Positions 13,601 to 23,340 of a DNA stretch of 64,000 bases are shown in pieces (the stretch's first letter is position 1; each line of letters starts with the position of its first letter). The notes beneath the pieces are model-generated. The model saw nothing but the letters and a program-made list of their open reading frames with translations. It did no database searches and was not told the origin of the DNA. Position numbers and translations under genes: made by a program. The DNA is from Polytrichum commune (Eukaryota; Streptophyta; Polytrichopsida; Polytrichales; Polytrichaceae), in NCBI GenBank assembly GCA_950295325.1, contig OX485805.1, positions 23,113,501 through 23,177,500 on the forward strand, read 5' to 3'.

Positions 13601-14337
13601 AAATGGTCATGTAGGTCCCCCCTTCCCCCCCTTATAATGTTAACAACTGAGCCTGGAGCGGTTGACGATTTTTGGGCATGTAGTCCAATCTCTTTTAAAC
13701 ACATGCTGCCTTTTTTTATATCTGTTCTTGGAGCCACACCTAACTACATACCACTCCAATATAAGTGTCCAATTAAAATAAGTAGTTGAAATTAGGGCAC
13801 GGCGTCTACCTTACTCCATCTTGATGTTTGGATAAGTTATTGGAGAAATTCTCATTCCATGATGATGATGGTGTAACACGCCTCTCTCTCTTGCAGGCCT
13901 TGAAAGTGTACGTACCTGCGTTTGATAGTGGAGGACGAATGTGGCCCCACATGCATGCACGAATTCTAGCAGCACTATTTATAGCACAGATCACGATGAT
14001 CGGCTACTTCGGTATTAAAGAATTCCCATACGCAGTTTTAGTGATCTTCCTCCCCTTCACCACCATCTTCTTTGGGTTCATGTGCAAGATGAATTACTAC
14101 CCATCCTTTCAAGTCACGTCGCTCGCAATTGCTAGCGAGGACGTAAAAGAGGTTCCAGCCATGCACAAAATCGTGGAGGCCTATACACCCGAGTGCTTAC
14201 TTGCAGATGAAGATGTTAATTACGAATTAGAGAGCGAGAAGTTTGAAGATGCTCGGTCCACTATGACCTCAAGGTCAAATTCCCGATCAAATTCGGGGAT
14301 TCAGGCCACCAGCACAGAGGACTTGTATTCCCTGTGA
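4640..14337 (+). CDS. OSCA/CSC1-like (DUF221/TMEM63) cation channel, 8 exons, 752 aa
   Basis: Joined exons: 4640-4910, 6256-6404, 6670-6945, 8983-9276, 10606-10869, 11388-11695, 12619-12874, 13897-14337. All junctions are GT-AG with phase kept, and the sum is 2259 nt. The product matches the plant OSCA/CSC1 family, known as hyperosmolality- or stretch-gated, Ca2+-permeable channels in plasma or endomembranes. Visible hallmarks in order: an N-terminal membrane helix (residues 5-27), ELIHVAGLDAATYLKFF, a second helix (LFCVPVLIPIAA), a helix around LLGTYWVSIVTYYVL, a cytosolic RNP-like region (about residues 170-330), the PEPREIVWKNL motif, and then hydrophobic helices through the pore region (exons 5-8). 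The C-terminal tail is Ser/Arg-rich. The length is normal for the family, and the ATG fits the family N-terminus. Introns are repeat-rich. The stop TGA sits inside CTGTGAGTA, a strong donor-like string. I cannot assign an OSCA subclass. Confidence 0.93.
4946..5760 (+). repeat. three imperfect tandem copies in OSCA intron 1
   Basis: A unit of about 220 bp opens with TTCCATTCCGGTGCTGCTTT. It continues through CACATTTTGCTGC, TTTGTGTCAACACCATAA, GAGTTCTAACTTCTCATCC and ATTCCTWTGGAA, and closes on GTCTCGAGCATTGTG plus GAGAG. It starts near 4946, 5171 and 5549, with a non-repeated insert of about 150 bp before the third copy. It begins 35 bp after the exon 1 donor and is non-coding. Confidence 0.7.
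7141..7307 (+). repeat. dispersed repeat R1, 3' half, OSCA intron 3
   Basis: This is the 3' part of the R1 unit described at 10151. It runs from GGTCCTCCCAATTGTGTTCA to AATATAGGGGTCCGATTAAG and is well diverged from the other copies. A fuller R1 copy begins about 40 bp further on. Confidence 0.55.
7345..7700 (+). repeat. dispersed repeat R1, near full length, OSCA intron 3
   Basis: It starts at TAGCCCACTTCTCCTAAGAT and ends at GATTAAGATAAGCGACCG plus about 30 bp. A poly-C run at about 7541-7552 sits where other copies read TAGGTCCCCC. Same order of landmarks as the copy at 10151. Confidence 0.65.
9455..9812 (+). repeat. dispersed repeat R1, OSCA intron 4
   Basis: Landmarks include GTGTGAGATGAGTAGTGAATC, CATCGTCAAAGTGAAGATTC, ACACATGTCTTTTTGTGTCT and CACCTAACCACATACCACTC. 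Its first 50 bp (TAGAGGCGCTGT, ATTTTTCTCTTTGTACCCAC) match the start of the copy at 10935 better than the other copies, so these two share a subfamily. Confidence 0.65.
10151..10505 (+). repeat. dispersed repeat R1, reference copy, OSCA intron 4
   Basis: The R1 unit is about 350 bp with a fixed order of landmarks: CCACTTCTCCTAGGATATG, then GCTCATATGAATATCTTA, then GTGAAGATTCTCATGCTTAT, then GTCATATAGGTCCCCCAA, then CACATGTCTTTTTGGTGTCC, then CACACCTAACCACACACCAC, and finally AATATAGGTGTTCGATTAAG. I find no open frame and no clear terminal inverted repeat or poly-A tail. It may be a SINE-like or MITE-like family, but its class is unresolved. Confidence 0.65.
10935..11285 (+). repeat. dispersed repeat R1, OSCA intron 5
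   Basis: This copy occupies most of the 518-bp intron 5. Landmarks: CACCCACTTCTCGAAGGATG, GAAAGTGAAGATTCTCAAGC, CACATGTCTGTTTGGTGTCT, ACACCTAACCACATACCACT, AATATGGGTGTCCATATT. Confidence 0.65.
12951..13155. mobile_element. foldback MITE (family F), OSCA intron 7
   Basis: The left arm reads ATGGTATTTAGTGCTACTTG, then GGAATTATGCAATGCTATAA. The right arm, reverse-complemented, reads ATGGTATTTAGTGTCGCTTA, then GGAATTTTGCAATGCTAGAA. The arms are about 60-80 bp and can fold into a hairpin with no coding potential. Related elements lie at 29838 and 38383, and a single arm lies at 15541. A matching end fragment is near 12437-12468 in intron 6. Confidence 0.6.
13590..13815 (+). repeat. dispersed repeat R1, 3' two-thirds, OSCA intron 7
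   Basis: It begins at the TTAAATGGTCATGTAGGTCCCC landmark region and runs to AATATAAGTGTCCAATTAAA. The 5' third is missing or too diverged to see. It ends about 80 bp before exon 8. Confidence 0.6.
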
Positions 14338-14351
14338 GTAGAAAATTTTAT

Positions 14352-14390
14352 CACCATGCTCTCTCTCTCTCTCTCTCTCTCTGCGCGCGC
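14352..14390. repeat. (CT)n(GC)n microsatellite
   Basis: A CT-dinucleotide run followed directly by a short GC run, about 20 bp after the OSCA stop codon and therefore probably in the 3' UTR. A short (GAT)n run follows at about 14677-14702. Confidence 0.8.
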
Positions 14391-14785
14391 CCTGTTGATG
14401 ATATCAGTATGCTCACGTGAATGACATAATTAAACTGAGTGAGCTGTTTTCCCATATTTGAGACAATAGTTTAGTACCATAGAGGGAACTCTATTTCATC
14501 TTTACTAGTGCCGGAATGCAGATGGAACGGGACCACTATAGGAACAAATGTAGGAACGGCATGTGGGAGAGCTTGACGCGAAAACAATTAATTTCCGTCA
14601 GGATAGAGAGCCCTTTACGGTATCTGAGAAGAGGACTTATGTAAAGCTCACAGTAGAATTCCATCTTCAAAGCAGCTGATGATGATGATGATGATGATGA
14701 TACCTGAGATGTACTTTAGACAAGAAGAAACAATCACAAAAGTTTCTCCATTCTACAATCTACAAGAGGAGGCACTTGAGCCAAT

Positions 14786-15002
14786 GTCGGGAGATTTTGG
14801 GCAAAGTTAGTTGAGATTCAAGTGTTTCCAAGTCCAACCAGTTAAATGTTGTTGATGTCTTTTGATTTTTCCTTATTTATTTAAGGTATATTCTATAGAT
14901 TCCTCTAGAATGGTCAGCAATTTGCTTGAAGGCTTGAACTTGAACCGGCTATTTGTCCAACTCAATTGGCTCTTCTGCAACTAGCAGTTGGGTCTCCCCA
15001 TT
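14786..15002 (+). mobile_element. MITE family Z, diverged copy
   Basis: It runs from TGTCGGGAGATTTTGGGC to GTTGGGTCTCCCCATTCA. It shares internal landmarks with the better copies at 24.8-25.7 kb: AAGTCCAACCAGTTAAATG, TTTTTCCTTATTTATTTAAG and GAACTTGAACCGGCTATT. The terminal inverted repeats GGGGAGA/TCTCCCC are partly decayed here. Confidence 0.6.
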
Positions 15003-16050
15003 CACAGGCCTGAGCTGTAAAAAGGTGTGTGGCCCTATTTGTTGGCACTTGCAACTCTGCAAACCATTTTGGACATTAGATTAGAGAGGGGAAATGTGTC
15101 ATCTGGTTAGCGATTCTGGATCATGGAGATCATCATTTCCAGTGTCAGGATTGGAGTTGAGATGCAAACATTATAAGAAGTCAAAGTGAAGATGAGTCTC
15201 CTTCTCTTTGGGCGACCACATAGGCCTTCCCGATTGTGTTCACAATTGAACCTAACATGGTGTTTGAGCACAAAGTCCAATCTCATTGTAACAAGTGTAT
15301 GTTTGGTGTTCATTCTTGACTACAAGTCTTCCCATATACACTCAAGTATAGGCATCTGATTAAGAAGAGTGACCACATAAGGCCCACATACCTTAGCACA
15401 TGAAGGGTAGGCCTCCCAACTATTGACATCTAAAGATTTCCATATATGAGTTCCTCCCTTTAGGTGTTGTAGATTAGAATTTGGCATAATGTAGGTTCCG
15501 GAGAAGTCATTCACACATGAGTTGCACATCTTCTTACTACAATGTTCATGGTGTTTAGTGTCACTTACTATTTGGAGTTACGCAATGCTATGATGTTTTA
15601 CTAGTAATGTTGGTTTTTATCAAGTAAAGATGTTACTTTCCTTCAATCCAAACAACCAATTCAATCCCCATTTGACATTTGCTGGTAGAATATGAGATTA
15701 GCTTCACTACGAGAGGTTCAGTCTTATTCAATATTTACGGGCCTACATTTCACCCTACATTCATCTTATATTTCATTCTTCACTCCCTATACTTGCTCAA
15801 GTGATGTTCTTACAATCTGTGTATTCCAAGTTTGGAACAACCAATAAACTTGGGGAAGGTTTCACTCATGTTGCAAAACAACATGTTGTTGGGAAGGTGT
15901 GTGACCATATTTGGTCACTTACTTCAAGCCGTAAAGCTACCAATATGAACATGTAAACATACACTTGAGATGCTATCCTAAGGTCCAAAATGCAACTTAT
16001 TGATTTAAATGGGGCAATTAAGTAGATCACTTGTCACCCACTTAGCAATA
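15003..16050. other. intergenic, R1 copy and a family F arm
   Basis: 15165-15400 holds a diverged R1 copy (GTCAAAGTGAAGATGAGTCT, GTCCAATCTCATTGTAACAA, CACTCAAGTATAGGCATCTG). 15541-15660 holds one arm of foldback family F (TTTAGTGTCACTTACTATTT, GGAGTTACGCAATGCTATGA) without an obvious partner. No gene is seen. Confidence 0.5.
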
Positions 16051-16063
16051 GTTGTTATGGACC

Positions 16064-16065
<2 letters not shown>

Positions 16066-16097
<32 letters not shown>
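16066..16097. repeat. (TA)n microsatellite
   Basis: A TA-dinucleotide run of about 30 bp in intergenic DNA. Confidence 0.85.
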
Positions 16098-16099
<2 letters not shown>

Positions 16100-16779
16100 T
16101 CCATCCATGTTTTGAGAGCTCATTTTTATTTCACTAGCCCTTTATTGCCCACATGTCCATTCCAACAAACTTTGAACCTTCATACCACCCCTAAGGCCAA
16201 GGGCAATACAACCCAATATCATTACTATTTTTATGCTCAACCACTTGTACATTGAAGCCAACTCCTATGAGGAGTAAGGAAGAAAAATCTCTTTGTTTCC
16301 ACAAGCTTTGAGAAGATCCAATGGTCTCCAAGTTCAAGTTCTCAAGTGAGGACAACTAGCAAAAACCTTGTAGTTTTCTTTTAGTTATGGATGATAGGAT
16401 TAATGAGGATCCTCAATAGAAAATTTTCAAAAGAAAATTTGCATAACTTTAGAGAGAGTTGGGCTAATCTTGAGTAGTTCTATGCTTACTGTCAAGCTTA
16501 GTCCTTGAATAATACATCCCCTTATTTAGAGGCCAAACCATTCTTTTACATATCTATGTACCTTTCAAAACTTGGGAGCGTGGGTGGGGCCATCCCTCAC
16601 GACCACCTCTTTGCCTTACGACCTTCTAACTATTGTCCTTGCCTCCTCTTGGAATGTCTCTAAGAAAGTAAAAACCTTAAAGCAAACTACACCACTAAGG
16701 TTATACCCTTAGTACCCTTAAGCAAATAGTGCATTCCATATCCAAGGTTTACAAAGTAAAGTTGAAAATTGTATATAAG

Positions 16780-17480
16780 GTTTGTTCAAAATATTGTTGT
16801 GCATTCCTCATCATTATGGAAACCTTAAGCACAATGTACACATCCAAGAATGCAACATGGACAAAGACATCATCACCACCACACCCACCAGACATATACA
16901 CCCTCCTCTTGTGCAAATACATGACCACAATGGCAACTACCAAGCAACCATGATCACACCAAAGAGACTTAAATGGCTATGGGAAAGATACTTGACCCAT
17001 AAAACCATGCCCACTGTATCGCCACCATCACAAGACTTCGCAACAAAAGTCCTACTTGTCATCAATAGATACATCACACACAATCTTCCCCATACACAAC
17101 CACAATGCCATCCCCCAACCATACTAAACGAATACATCAACAACTTCAAACTCACACACTCATATTTCTCCAGCTCACACATGCCCCCACAACATTCACA
17201 CAATACCAATCACCACACGAAAAAAACATCATATTTCGCTCCATCAACTCGGCATTTTGCCACCAATCGCAAAGACATGATTTAGCATACATCCCATACC
17301 CCATGTTAATACCAAAATCCCTAAAATGGGCTTGCCTAGTGGCACACACAAACCCTGATGCCTCCACCTTATTAATAATTAATCATGACAATTGGTCACA
17401 CAATACATTTAACCCATTACAACAAACATGTGTCAAACCAATCATAACAATCCCCCCCCCCCCCTTCACTACCTATATAA
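16780..17480 (+). pseudogene. decayed LINE fragment, central domain of the family at 57-62 kb
   Basis: Translated in two forward frames, this stretch matches residues of about 755-940 of the 1542-residue LINE polyprotein at 57120-61748. Examples: KRLKWLWERY against TRLHWLWQQY, NFKLTHSYFSS against SFNISHSYFSS, KSLKWACLVAHTNPDASTLL against HAIHWARLAAKNDPSTITIL, and DNWSHNTFNP against TNWYQNFNP. A frame change lies near 17275. The fragment lies on the opposite strand to the large copy, lacks RT and RNase H, and ends near a poly-C run at about 17452. It shows the central domain is a standing part of this LINE family and not a one-off insertion. Confidence 0.7.
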
Positions 17481-19230
17481 TGTGAAAACCTCACCGAGGT
17501 TTAAAATGAGAGGTAACAAAAATAAATCCCCCCTAAAGGGGGGGGGGGGGACTGGTCCCAACCCATCAACTCCCACACGGAGTGGGCTAACACGGTAGAG
17601 AGCCAAAGGGCAACCCAACGGATACCCACAAAAAGGCACCGGGAGTAGAGATGCAAGAGCACACCACAAATGAAAGGCAACAAAAAAAAACAAAGCATCC
17701 CCCCCCCTTCGACAAAAAGGGGGAGGTGCACAAAGCCTGAAAACCAAAATGCAAATAACAACAAAAGCAACCGCCAAACGGGTGACTCACAAGAGTAACC
17801 CAAGGGTGAGGAAAACCCCCCTCCACATGACCAAAAGGAAGGGGGGGGGGGGGGGAAGAGGAGATCAAACAGAAGTCCGTCGGTCCAGGGCAGACAGTGA
17901 AGACAAGCTCGACGGCATGAAGTGGACCGTGCAAGGAAAAATGACACATGGTGTGCCCATGGGTCCAAGTGGATGGAGGGACGAGCGTCCCACAAGGGAG
18001 CGCCTGAGGGGAGGAGCAGGGCTGAGCACTAGAGGAGAGTCGACAATGAAATGTCACCGAGTGCTCCCATGCGAGTGCAGAGGAGACTTCCACGCGTGTC
18101 ACAAGAGTTTATCGGTCCATCCCCGAGCGGTCGCCACTGCCAAGAACCGGCCAATAGTGGTGTCAACACGGAGGTGCCACAAGCGTGAGGAGCAAACGAA
18201 CTTCGGAGTGTCATTGCTGTGTGTACCCGTTGGTTGGTGGCTTGCATCGGCAAGGGAGGCACCTTCAGGAGCAAGATGGGAGGCCCCAATCCTAGTCCAT
18301 GTGGCATGAAAGCGCGGCCAATCCAGGAGCCGCTCCGGTCGGCCAAAAGGTCCACAACGTGAAGCCTGCACAAGAAGATTGGCAGGGGCGAGAAGGATCG
18401 ACCACCACGCCGAGCGCCCGGGTTGCCTAGTCCAGTAAACTAATGCTCTGAGGATCAAACTCAATATCAAAATTGAAGCAAGCAGCCCCCAGGTCAGCCG
18501 CCAATCGGTAGACACCCATCAATGCCCCGGTGGTGGGGATCCCCTTAGATCAAAAGAAACGGAAACAATCCTCCTTGGTGAGGGCAATCGATGAGGAAGA
18601 GACATCGGAAAGGGATGGAGGCATTGGCTATTTTGCAAACTTGAGCTTGCTCAAGAGCACATCCACCTCAAACGTGATTTTCTCCTCAAACTCAACAGTG
18701 ATGAGTCTAAGGCATTGCAACACGAACCAATACGGGTGCGGACATGGTTCAATTTCTGTGGAAATCTTATACATATCCAATAGAGATATCTGGGACGGCG
18801 CGGGAGGAATCAGTGTGACCCTCACGGGGAGTGTGAATGCATAAGTTGGGGCCGTATTAGCAATCGGATCCCAAATGGCGGAAGTGACGTCTTGGTGGGA
18901 TGTGCTAGCTGATGGGATGCGTTCACCCTGATTGAGAGGTGGGGCACGTTGTGGGGGGGGGGGCAAGTAATCGCCATCATGTCGTCCTGGAGTCGTACAA
19001 GATTTCGTACTAGTAAGTGGCCGAGAGTGGTGGACGCCATGTCTTGGAGGTGATAGGGGCTTTTGGCGTTTTCGGCCTCGTTTAGCATGTAGCCCAAAGT
19101 AGCACTTTGTCTTGGGGGCAAAGGGGGCAAGGGCCTCGTTGGGCTTTCCAATATGCAATTGTTCAATATGAGCAATGTTGCGCAGTTGGGAAGTTGGCAC
19201 AACTCTATATTGAGGTTGTTATCAGGAGGG
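17481..19230. other. GC-rich block with G/C homopolymer runs, origin unknown
   Basis: This block is clearly richer in G+C than its surroundings. It has runs of 10-14 identical G or C bases near 17450, 17538, 17700, 17842 and 18954. Several overlapping open frames of 100-190 codons occur on both strands (for example 18628-19200 and 18099-18515 minus, 17749-18309 plus). None resembles a family I recognise, and the frames overlap in a way typical of GC-rich noise. It may be a gag-like or untranslated part of a retroelement next to the LINE fragment at 16.8 kb, but I cannot show that. Confidence 0.35.
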
Positions 19231-19244
19231 AGCTGAAACGCAAT

Positions 19245-20620
19245 TTTTGGGCTATCGCCTAGCTGGAGAGCTACCATTTTCAAATTAGTGACAATTAGCG
19301 GCAATAGTCGTTTAAAGGCAAATCACCAATGTGAAACGAGGGCGATAGTCGCTCCTAGGCGGTTGCAACTGCCTTCACCTCCCCCGCCGATAAGGAGGAG
19401 GCTGACCATCGCCAAGACAGGCTATTTTCCATTTGATAGAATCTGACATAGTCTCCACTTAGGATAGCAATAGGCTTTAGCGACATCAGATCTCAGTGAT
19501 TGAGACTGAGTGCAATTAGTCTTTCTCCGAGAGGGAGAAGCAGTAATAGACGTGTGAGAACTGAGTGATTCAGTCTCAGGCAATGTGACATTTGAATATG
19601 AGTAAAGTTTCATTTCAATGAGCAATAGTCTTGTGTGTGTGTAATGTGATTGTGATGGGGTCGTCTGAGACTGAGGCAATGTATCTTGGGTTGAATTGAG
19701 TCTATAGTAGTAGCAAGCAGTAAAGTGTGTGTGCTTTGATATGAAAGAGAGGCGTGAGGCCAAGTATATCTTGAGAGATTCAGGCAATAGCCGTGAACAC
19801 TGAGAGAGATGTATCATCCGCCGAGAGGGCGAGGAACTTTGTAATCGAGTCTGGGAGTTGCAATGGTTGAGGTCGGACTATGGCCATCGCCTTGTGAGTG
19901 AGTCGTGTCAATGAAGCAAAGGCTGATTGCCGAGAAAGAAGGGCAATAGTCTAGTGGAAGAAGGAGGAGTCGGAGTTTGAATATGGCCATAGACATGAGA
20001 GAGACTTCTCTCAGCCTGGTGCACAGGTTAAAGACTATTTGCCTGAGAGAAGGACAAAGGCAATGGCCGCAAGAAGGACAGAGAAGTGTTGGCAATTAGG
20101 CAGGGAGTGGTAGAGTCTTGGAAGCCTGTAACTTCCATGAGGCAAGGCCTGGGCGATAGGCTATGTTGAGGGAAATCATGAGAGAAGTACGTGAGGGTAA
20201 ATAGTCGAGGTTAGGGCCATCGCCTGCTCGGACAGAGAGCCGAAGCGTCGAGGAAGGGCTATCGCCTGAGTCCCTTGGCTATCGCCTGTCTGGTTACTGA
20301 GAGACCTTGAACAAGAGTTGAGAGAGTAACGTCCTGTAGGGCTATAGGCTTAGCAGGTGTCGTCCCTGAGAGAGAAGAGAGGAAAAGAACAGAGAGGCCG
20401 CTCATGGGAGCATAGCCAAAGGCCTACTCTGAGACATTACCTGGCGTGTAGCTGTTGCAGTGGCTGCAGAGACGAGACGAGTTATTGCAGGCGTGAGCTG
20501 CAAAAGACATTACCATTTCAGGAAAGAGAAATTGCCTACTTAGTGTAAGACATTACCAAAGGCTAATACTTTCGAGCTTAAAATGTAATTAGACCTTAAT
20601 CAAGGAATATCGCCTACATT
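19245..20620. repeat. cluster of a short degenerate motif GGCNATNGYC
   Basis: About 17-19 matches to GGC[N]AT[A/C]G[N]C or its reverse complement lie at irregular spacing of 20-200 bp. Examples: GGGCTATCGCCT at 19249, 20258 and, as GGCTATCGCCT, 20278; GGGCGATAGTCGC at 19340; GCAATAGTC near 19301, 19622 and 19949; GGCAATAGCC near 19783; GGCCATCGCC near 19882 and 20215; GGGCGATAGGC at 20151. The interval is also rich in GAGAG and TGAGACTGAG words. It has no coding frame I can support. This is not an ordinary tandem repeat, because the DNA between motifs differs. Confidence 0.5.
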
Positions 20621-21986
20621 GTTGATGCATTGATTATATATAATGCTGTGGGGATTTGTGTGGACAAGTTGCCAATCAGTTGAAGATGAAGATGATGATT
20701 ACAGTCTTGTGAAGATGGGCCGAATGCCTGTAAGTTAAATTAAGATGAATTAATTTGAAGTTATTGCAAAACTCAATTCTTGTTATGCAAAGACGATGTG
20801 GTTACAAAAAGACATTACCCCGGACTTCGGTCCTGACGAATTGCCAAGGACTACTTGCCAAGCTTTTGAGCTTCACGACGGATATATGTCGAAACCATAG
20901 AATGATAGAAAATTACCTTTTGATAGGACGGAGTCACTCACTACTGAGGAAGCACAAAAGAACCTTAAGAGTGGGAAAATAAATGGAATTAAGAAGTAAT
21001 GAAGGAAGAAAGACCCTAATATGTTATTAAAATCCTTAATCCAATGTGACATTAACCCTTATAGACACTATCTCAGTCTTCCTGGAGACTTTGTTCCCTG
21101 GGTTTTGTTGTTTTAAAGTCATAGCAAAAACTTACTACAGGAGCCAATTTTTGGGGTTGAAGGATTTGATAGCCGTCCTTTGTTTGGATGAGTTTTCCCT
21201 GTCTGGTTGATCCGCGGGCAACTCTTTGGCCCCTTGCAATGTCGATTTCACATAGGAACGCCTTGAGCTCACATGAGTTATTGTCTTCGGTGGTGGTAGT
21301 TGGGGGGCCTACTCTATGCTGAGCAAATGTATAAGGATCATGTCTCGGCTTCGTTGCCACCATCACGCAATCTTGTTCACAAAGGGGAGTTGGGGCAGTT
21401 GCAGTGGTCATGTGTATACAGTCGGAATGTCTCACGTGTTGAGCTCCTCCTCTTGATTGCTTTTGACATTGTGAGGGTGCAGTTTGTCAGTTAAAGTTTG
21501 GTCAGTGCGAGGTGGGGGTGGGGGAAGTGAAAGGTGGACCTCTTGTTGGGATGACAAATCAACCTTTGGTTGTCATGTTTGGGAATGGGCTGTCAATTGT
21601 GGGTGTGATGCAGGTGGGGTTGCCTCTCACTATGTTGTTGGCTACCGCTCGCATCCGCATTGTATGCCCGGTCCAAAACGACACTTGATTTTGTGCCCAC
21701 TTGTGTGTTTGGCCCTTGTCAAAGAGTTGAGGTGAGACGTGTTGGACCCATCCTGTGAATGTGCACTTGGGATGACTCTTGTGTTTGGTGGTCGTATCTG
21801 TTGGGTAGCCTATTCATTAAAAAAATTGAATTCTTGCCGCCGGTCTTCCTTGTTTGAGTATTGTATTCATAATTGTCGAAGATGTGCATGTCTTCCTGAG
21901 TACAAAACACACTCACTGAGCTCCCTATTGTATCAGTGGGTGGCTTTGGTAAATACTTGGGGACCATGTTTGTGACCTTAGGGGAT
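20621..21986. other. intergenic, no gene recognised
   Basis: The longest frame (21073-21435 minus, 120 codons) has no recognisable motif. The interval could be the body or 3' side of a decayed retroelement next to the LTR-like stretch that follows, but I see no protease, RT or integrase signature. Confidence 0.3.
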
Positions 21987-22079
21987 GTCACAATTGCCGA
22001 GGGCAATGTTTCTTGGGGCAACTTCTGACTTGGGAGGAAACGTTAGAGTCCTGAGGTGTATGCTTTAGTTATGCCTTTG

Positions 22080-22985
22080 GTGTCTTTGTGTGAGCCCAAA
22101 ATGATCACCACATGTGTTCTTAACTCTTCGAAACCATTAGAAGTTATGTTTTGATGTTTTATGATTATTCACAAAAATATAAAAAATTAAAGTTTGAATG
22201 AAGTTATGTTTAGACCTTAAGCTCCTGAAGAGTACTTGATTAAAAGTTTAGGGGTGTGAAGAAAATTCCTTAGTTAGGTGAGCGTAGTGTATGGTGAACC
22301 AAGGATAGCTCCTTGATTTAAATATTTAAATTAGGACCTAAGTTGTTGATTTAAAAGTTGAAGGCTTAGAGGATAGGATGAGAGCCTACAAAGTAGCAAA
22401 GGATCAAAAGACTTATCTTGAGCCTTGGGGGTGCTCACCTACTCCCTTTCAACTCACTATATAAATCCTCACTTTTCCCTCTCTCATCTTCTTTCCTTCG
22501 TGCTCCTTGGCACCCCACGTGTTATAAGTGTGGGTGTGAGAAGCAAGAACGGAGCACATGTGCGTGTAAGGTCTCAAGGTGAAGAACCAAGACTAATTCA
22601 CCTTGAAGTTAGTTTGACATTTGTTAGGAGTAGTCTTTGGTTGAGACATTTAGAGCTTAGCTTGTTATATGTGACTTATAGAATTTAGATTCATGATATT
22701 TAGATTTATAGTGTTCGGAATCATGGCATTTAGAATTGTAGCATCCACATTCATGTTGAGTTTAAAGTTTTCTCTCCTCTAAGGAGTTGAGCTTTTAGAG
22801 CTTTGGGAAATACAGTATTTAGTTGTTGGAATTACAGTATTTAGTTGCTGGAAATATAGTATTTAGTTCAGAAATTAGACAACTGGGACATTAGATTGGG
22901 TCATAGTTAGTTAACAAAAATATTACCTAATGCTAATTAGGTAATGAGCATTTAGTTAGGGGGTTGACTACAAGGCATTATAAGG
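22080..22985 (+). mobile_element. putative 5' LTR of a degraded LTR retrotransposon
   Basis: A CTATATAAATCC box at about 22456 is followed by a transcribed-leader-like region, and the stretch closes near 22970 on TTGACTACA. Shortly after comes TGGTATCAAAG at about 22987, which resembles the plant primer binding site complementary to initiator Met tRNA (TGGTATCAGAG). The left boundary is uncertain; an alternative TG start is TGTCACAATTGCC at about 21987. No matching 3' LTR was found downstream, so this may be a truncated element or a chance PBS-like word. Confidence 0.4.
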
Positions 22986-23340
22986 TGGTATCAAAGGGGG
23001 GAACTTGTATTTAAGTTGTTGGGATTGTAATCAAACACTTAAGGGTGCCATGGCGAAGAATGAACAAACTTGGAAGTAAATGGCGAAGAATTGCGGAAGA
23101 GGATGTAACGCTAAATGATGAGAGTGATGAGTATTTTTTAACACTTGTGTATTCATCACATAGAGTCAACAAGTCATAACTTCAGTGAGGTGACGAGCAC
23201 TAGTGAAGAATCAACGGCCAGAATTAAGGTTTCAAGAGGGAAGTCTTTAAAAGCATGTGTAGCTAAGGCCGTGGGATGGATCCTTGAGGCGGCCAATGCT
23301 ATGCCCACTCAAAAAAATTGCATTAATAAAACATCATGAC
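22986..23340 (+). pseudogene. PBS and broken gag-like leader of the same retrotransposon
   Basis: After the PBS-like word TGGTATCAAAG a short leader runs to ATGGCGAAGAATGAACAAAC at about 23050, typical spacing for gag. That frame stops after nine codons (TAA). A 64-codon frame (23145-23339) follows with no identifiable domain. The gene is therefore not functional as it stands. The gag assignment rests on position only. Confidence 0.3.

Noticed and set aside
17749-18309. 186-codon frame and overlapping minus frames in the GC-rich block
   Set aside because: Frames overlap on both strands, are rich in low-complexity residues, and resemble nothing recognisable; they probably reflect base composition.
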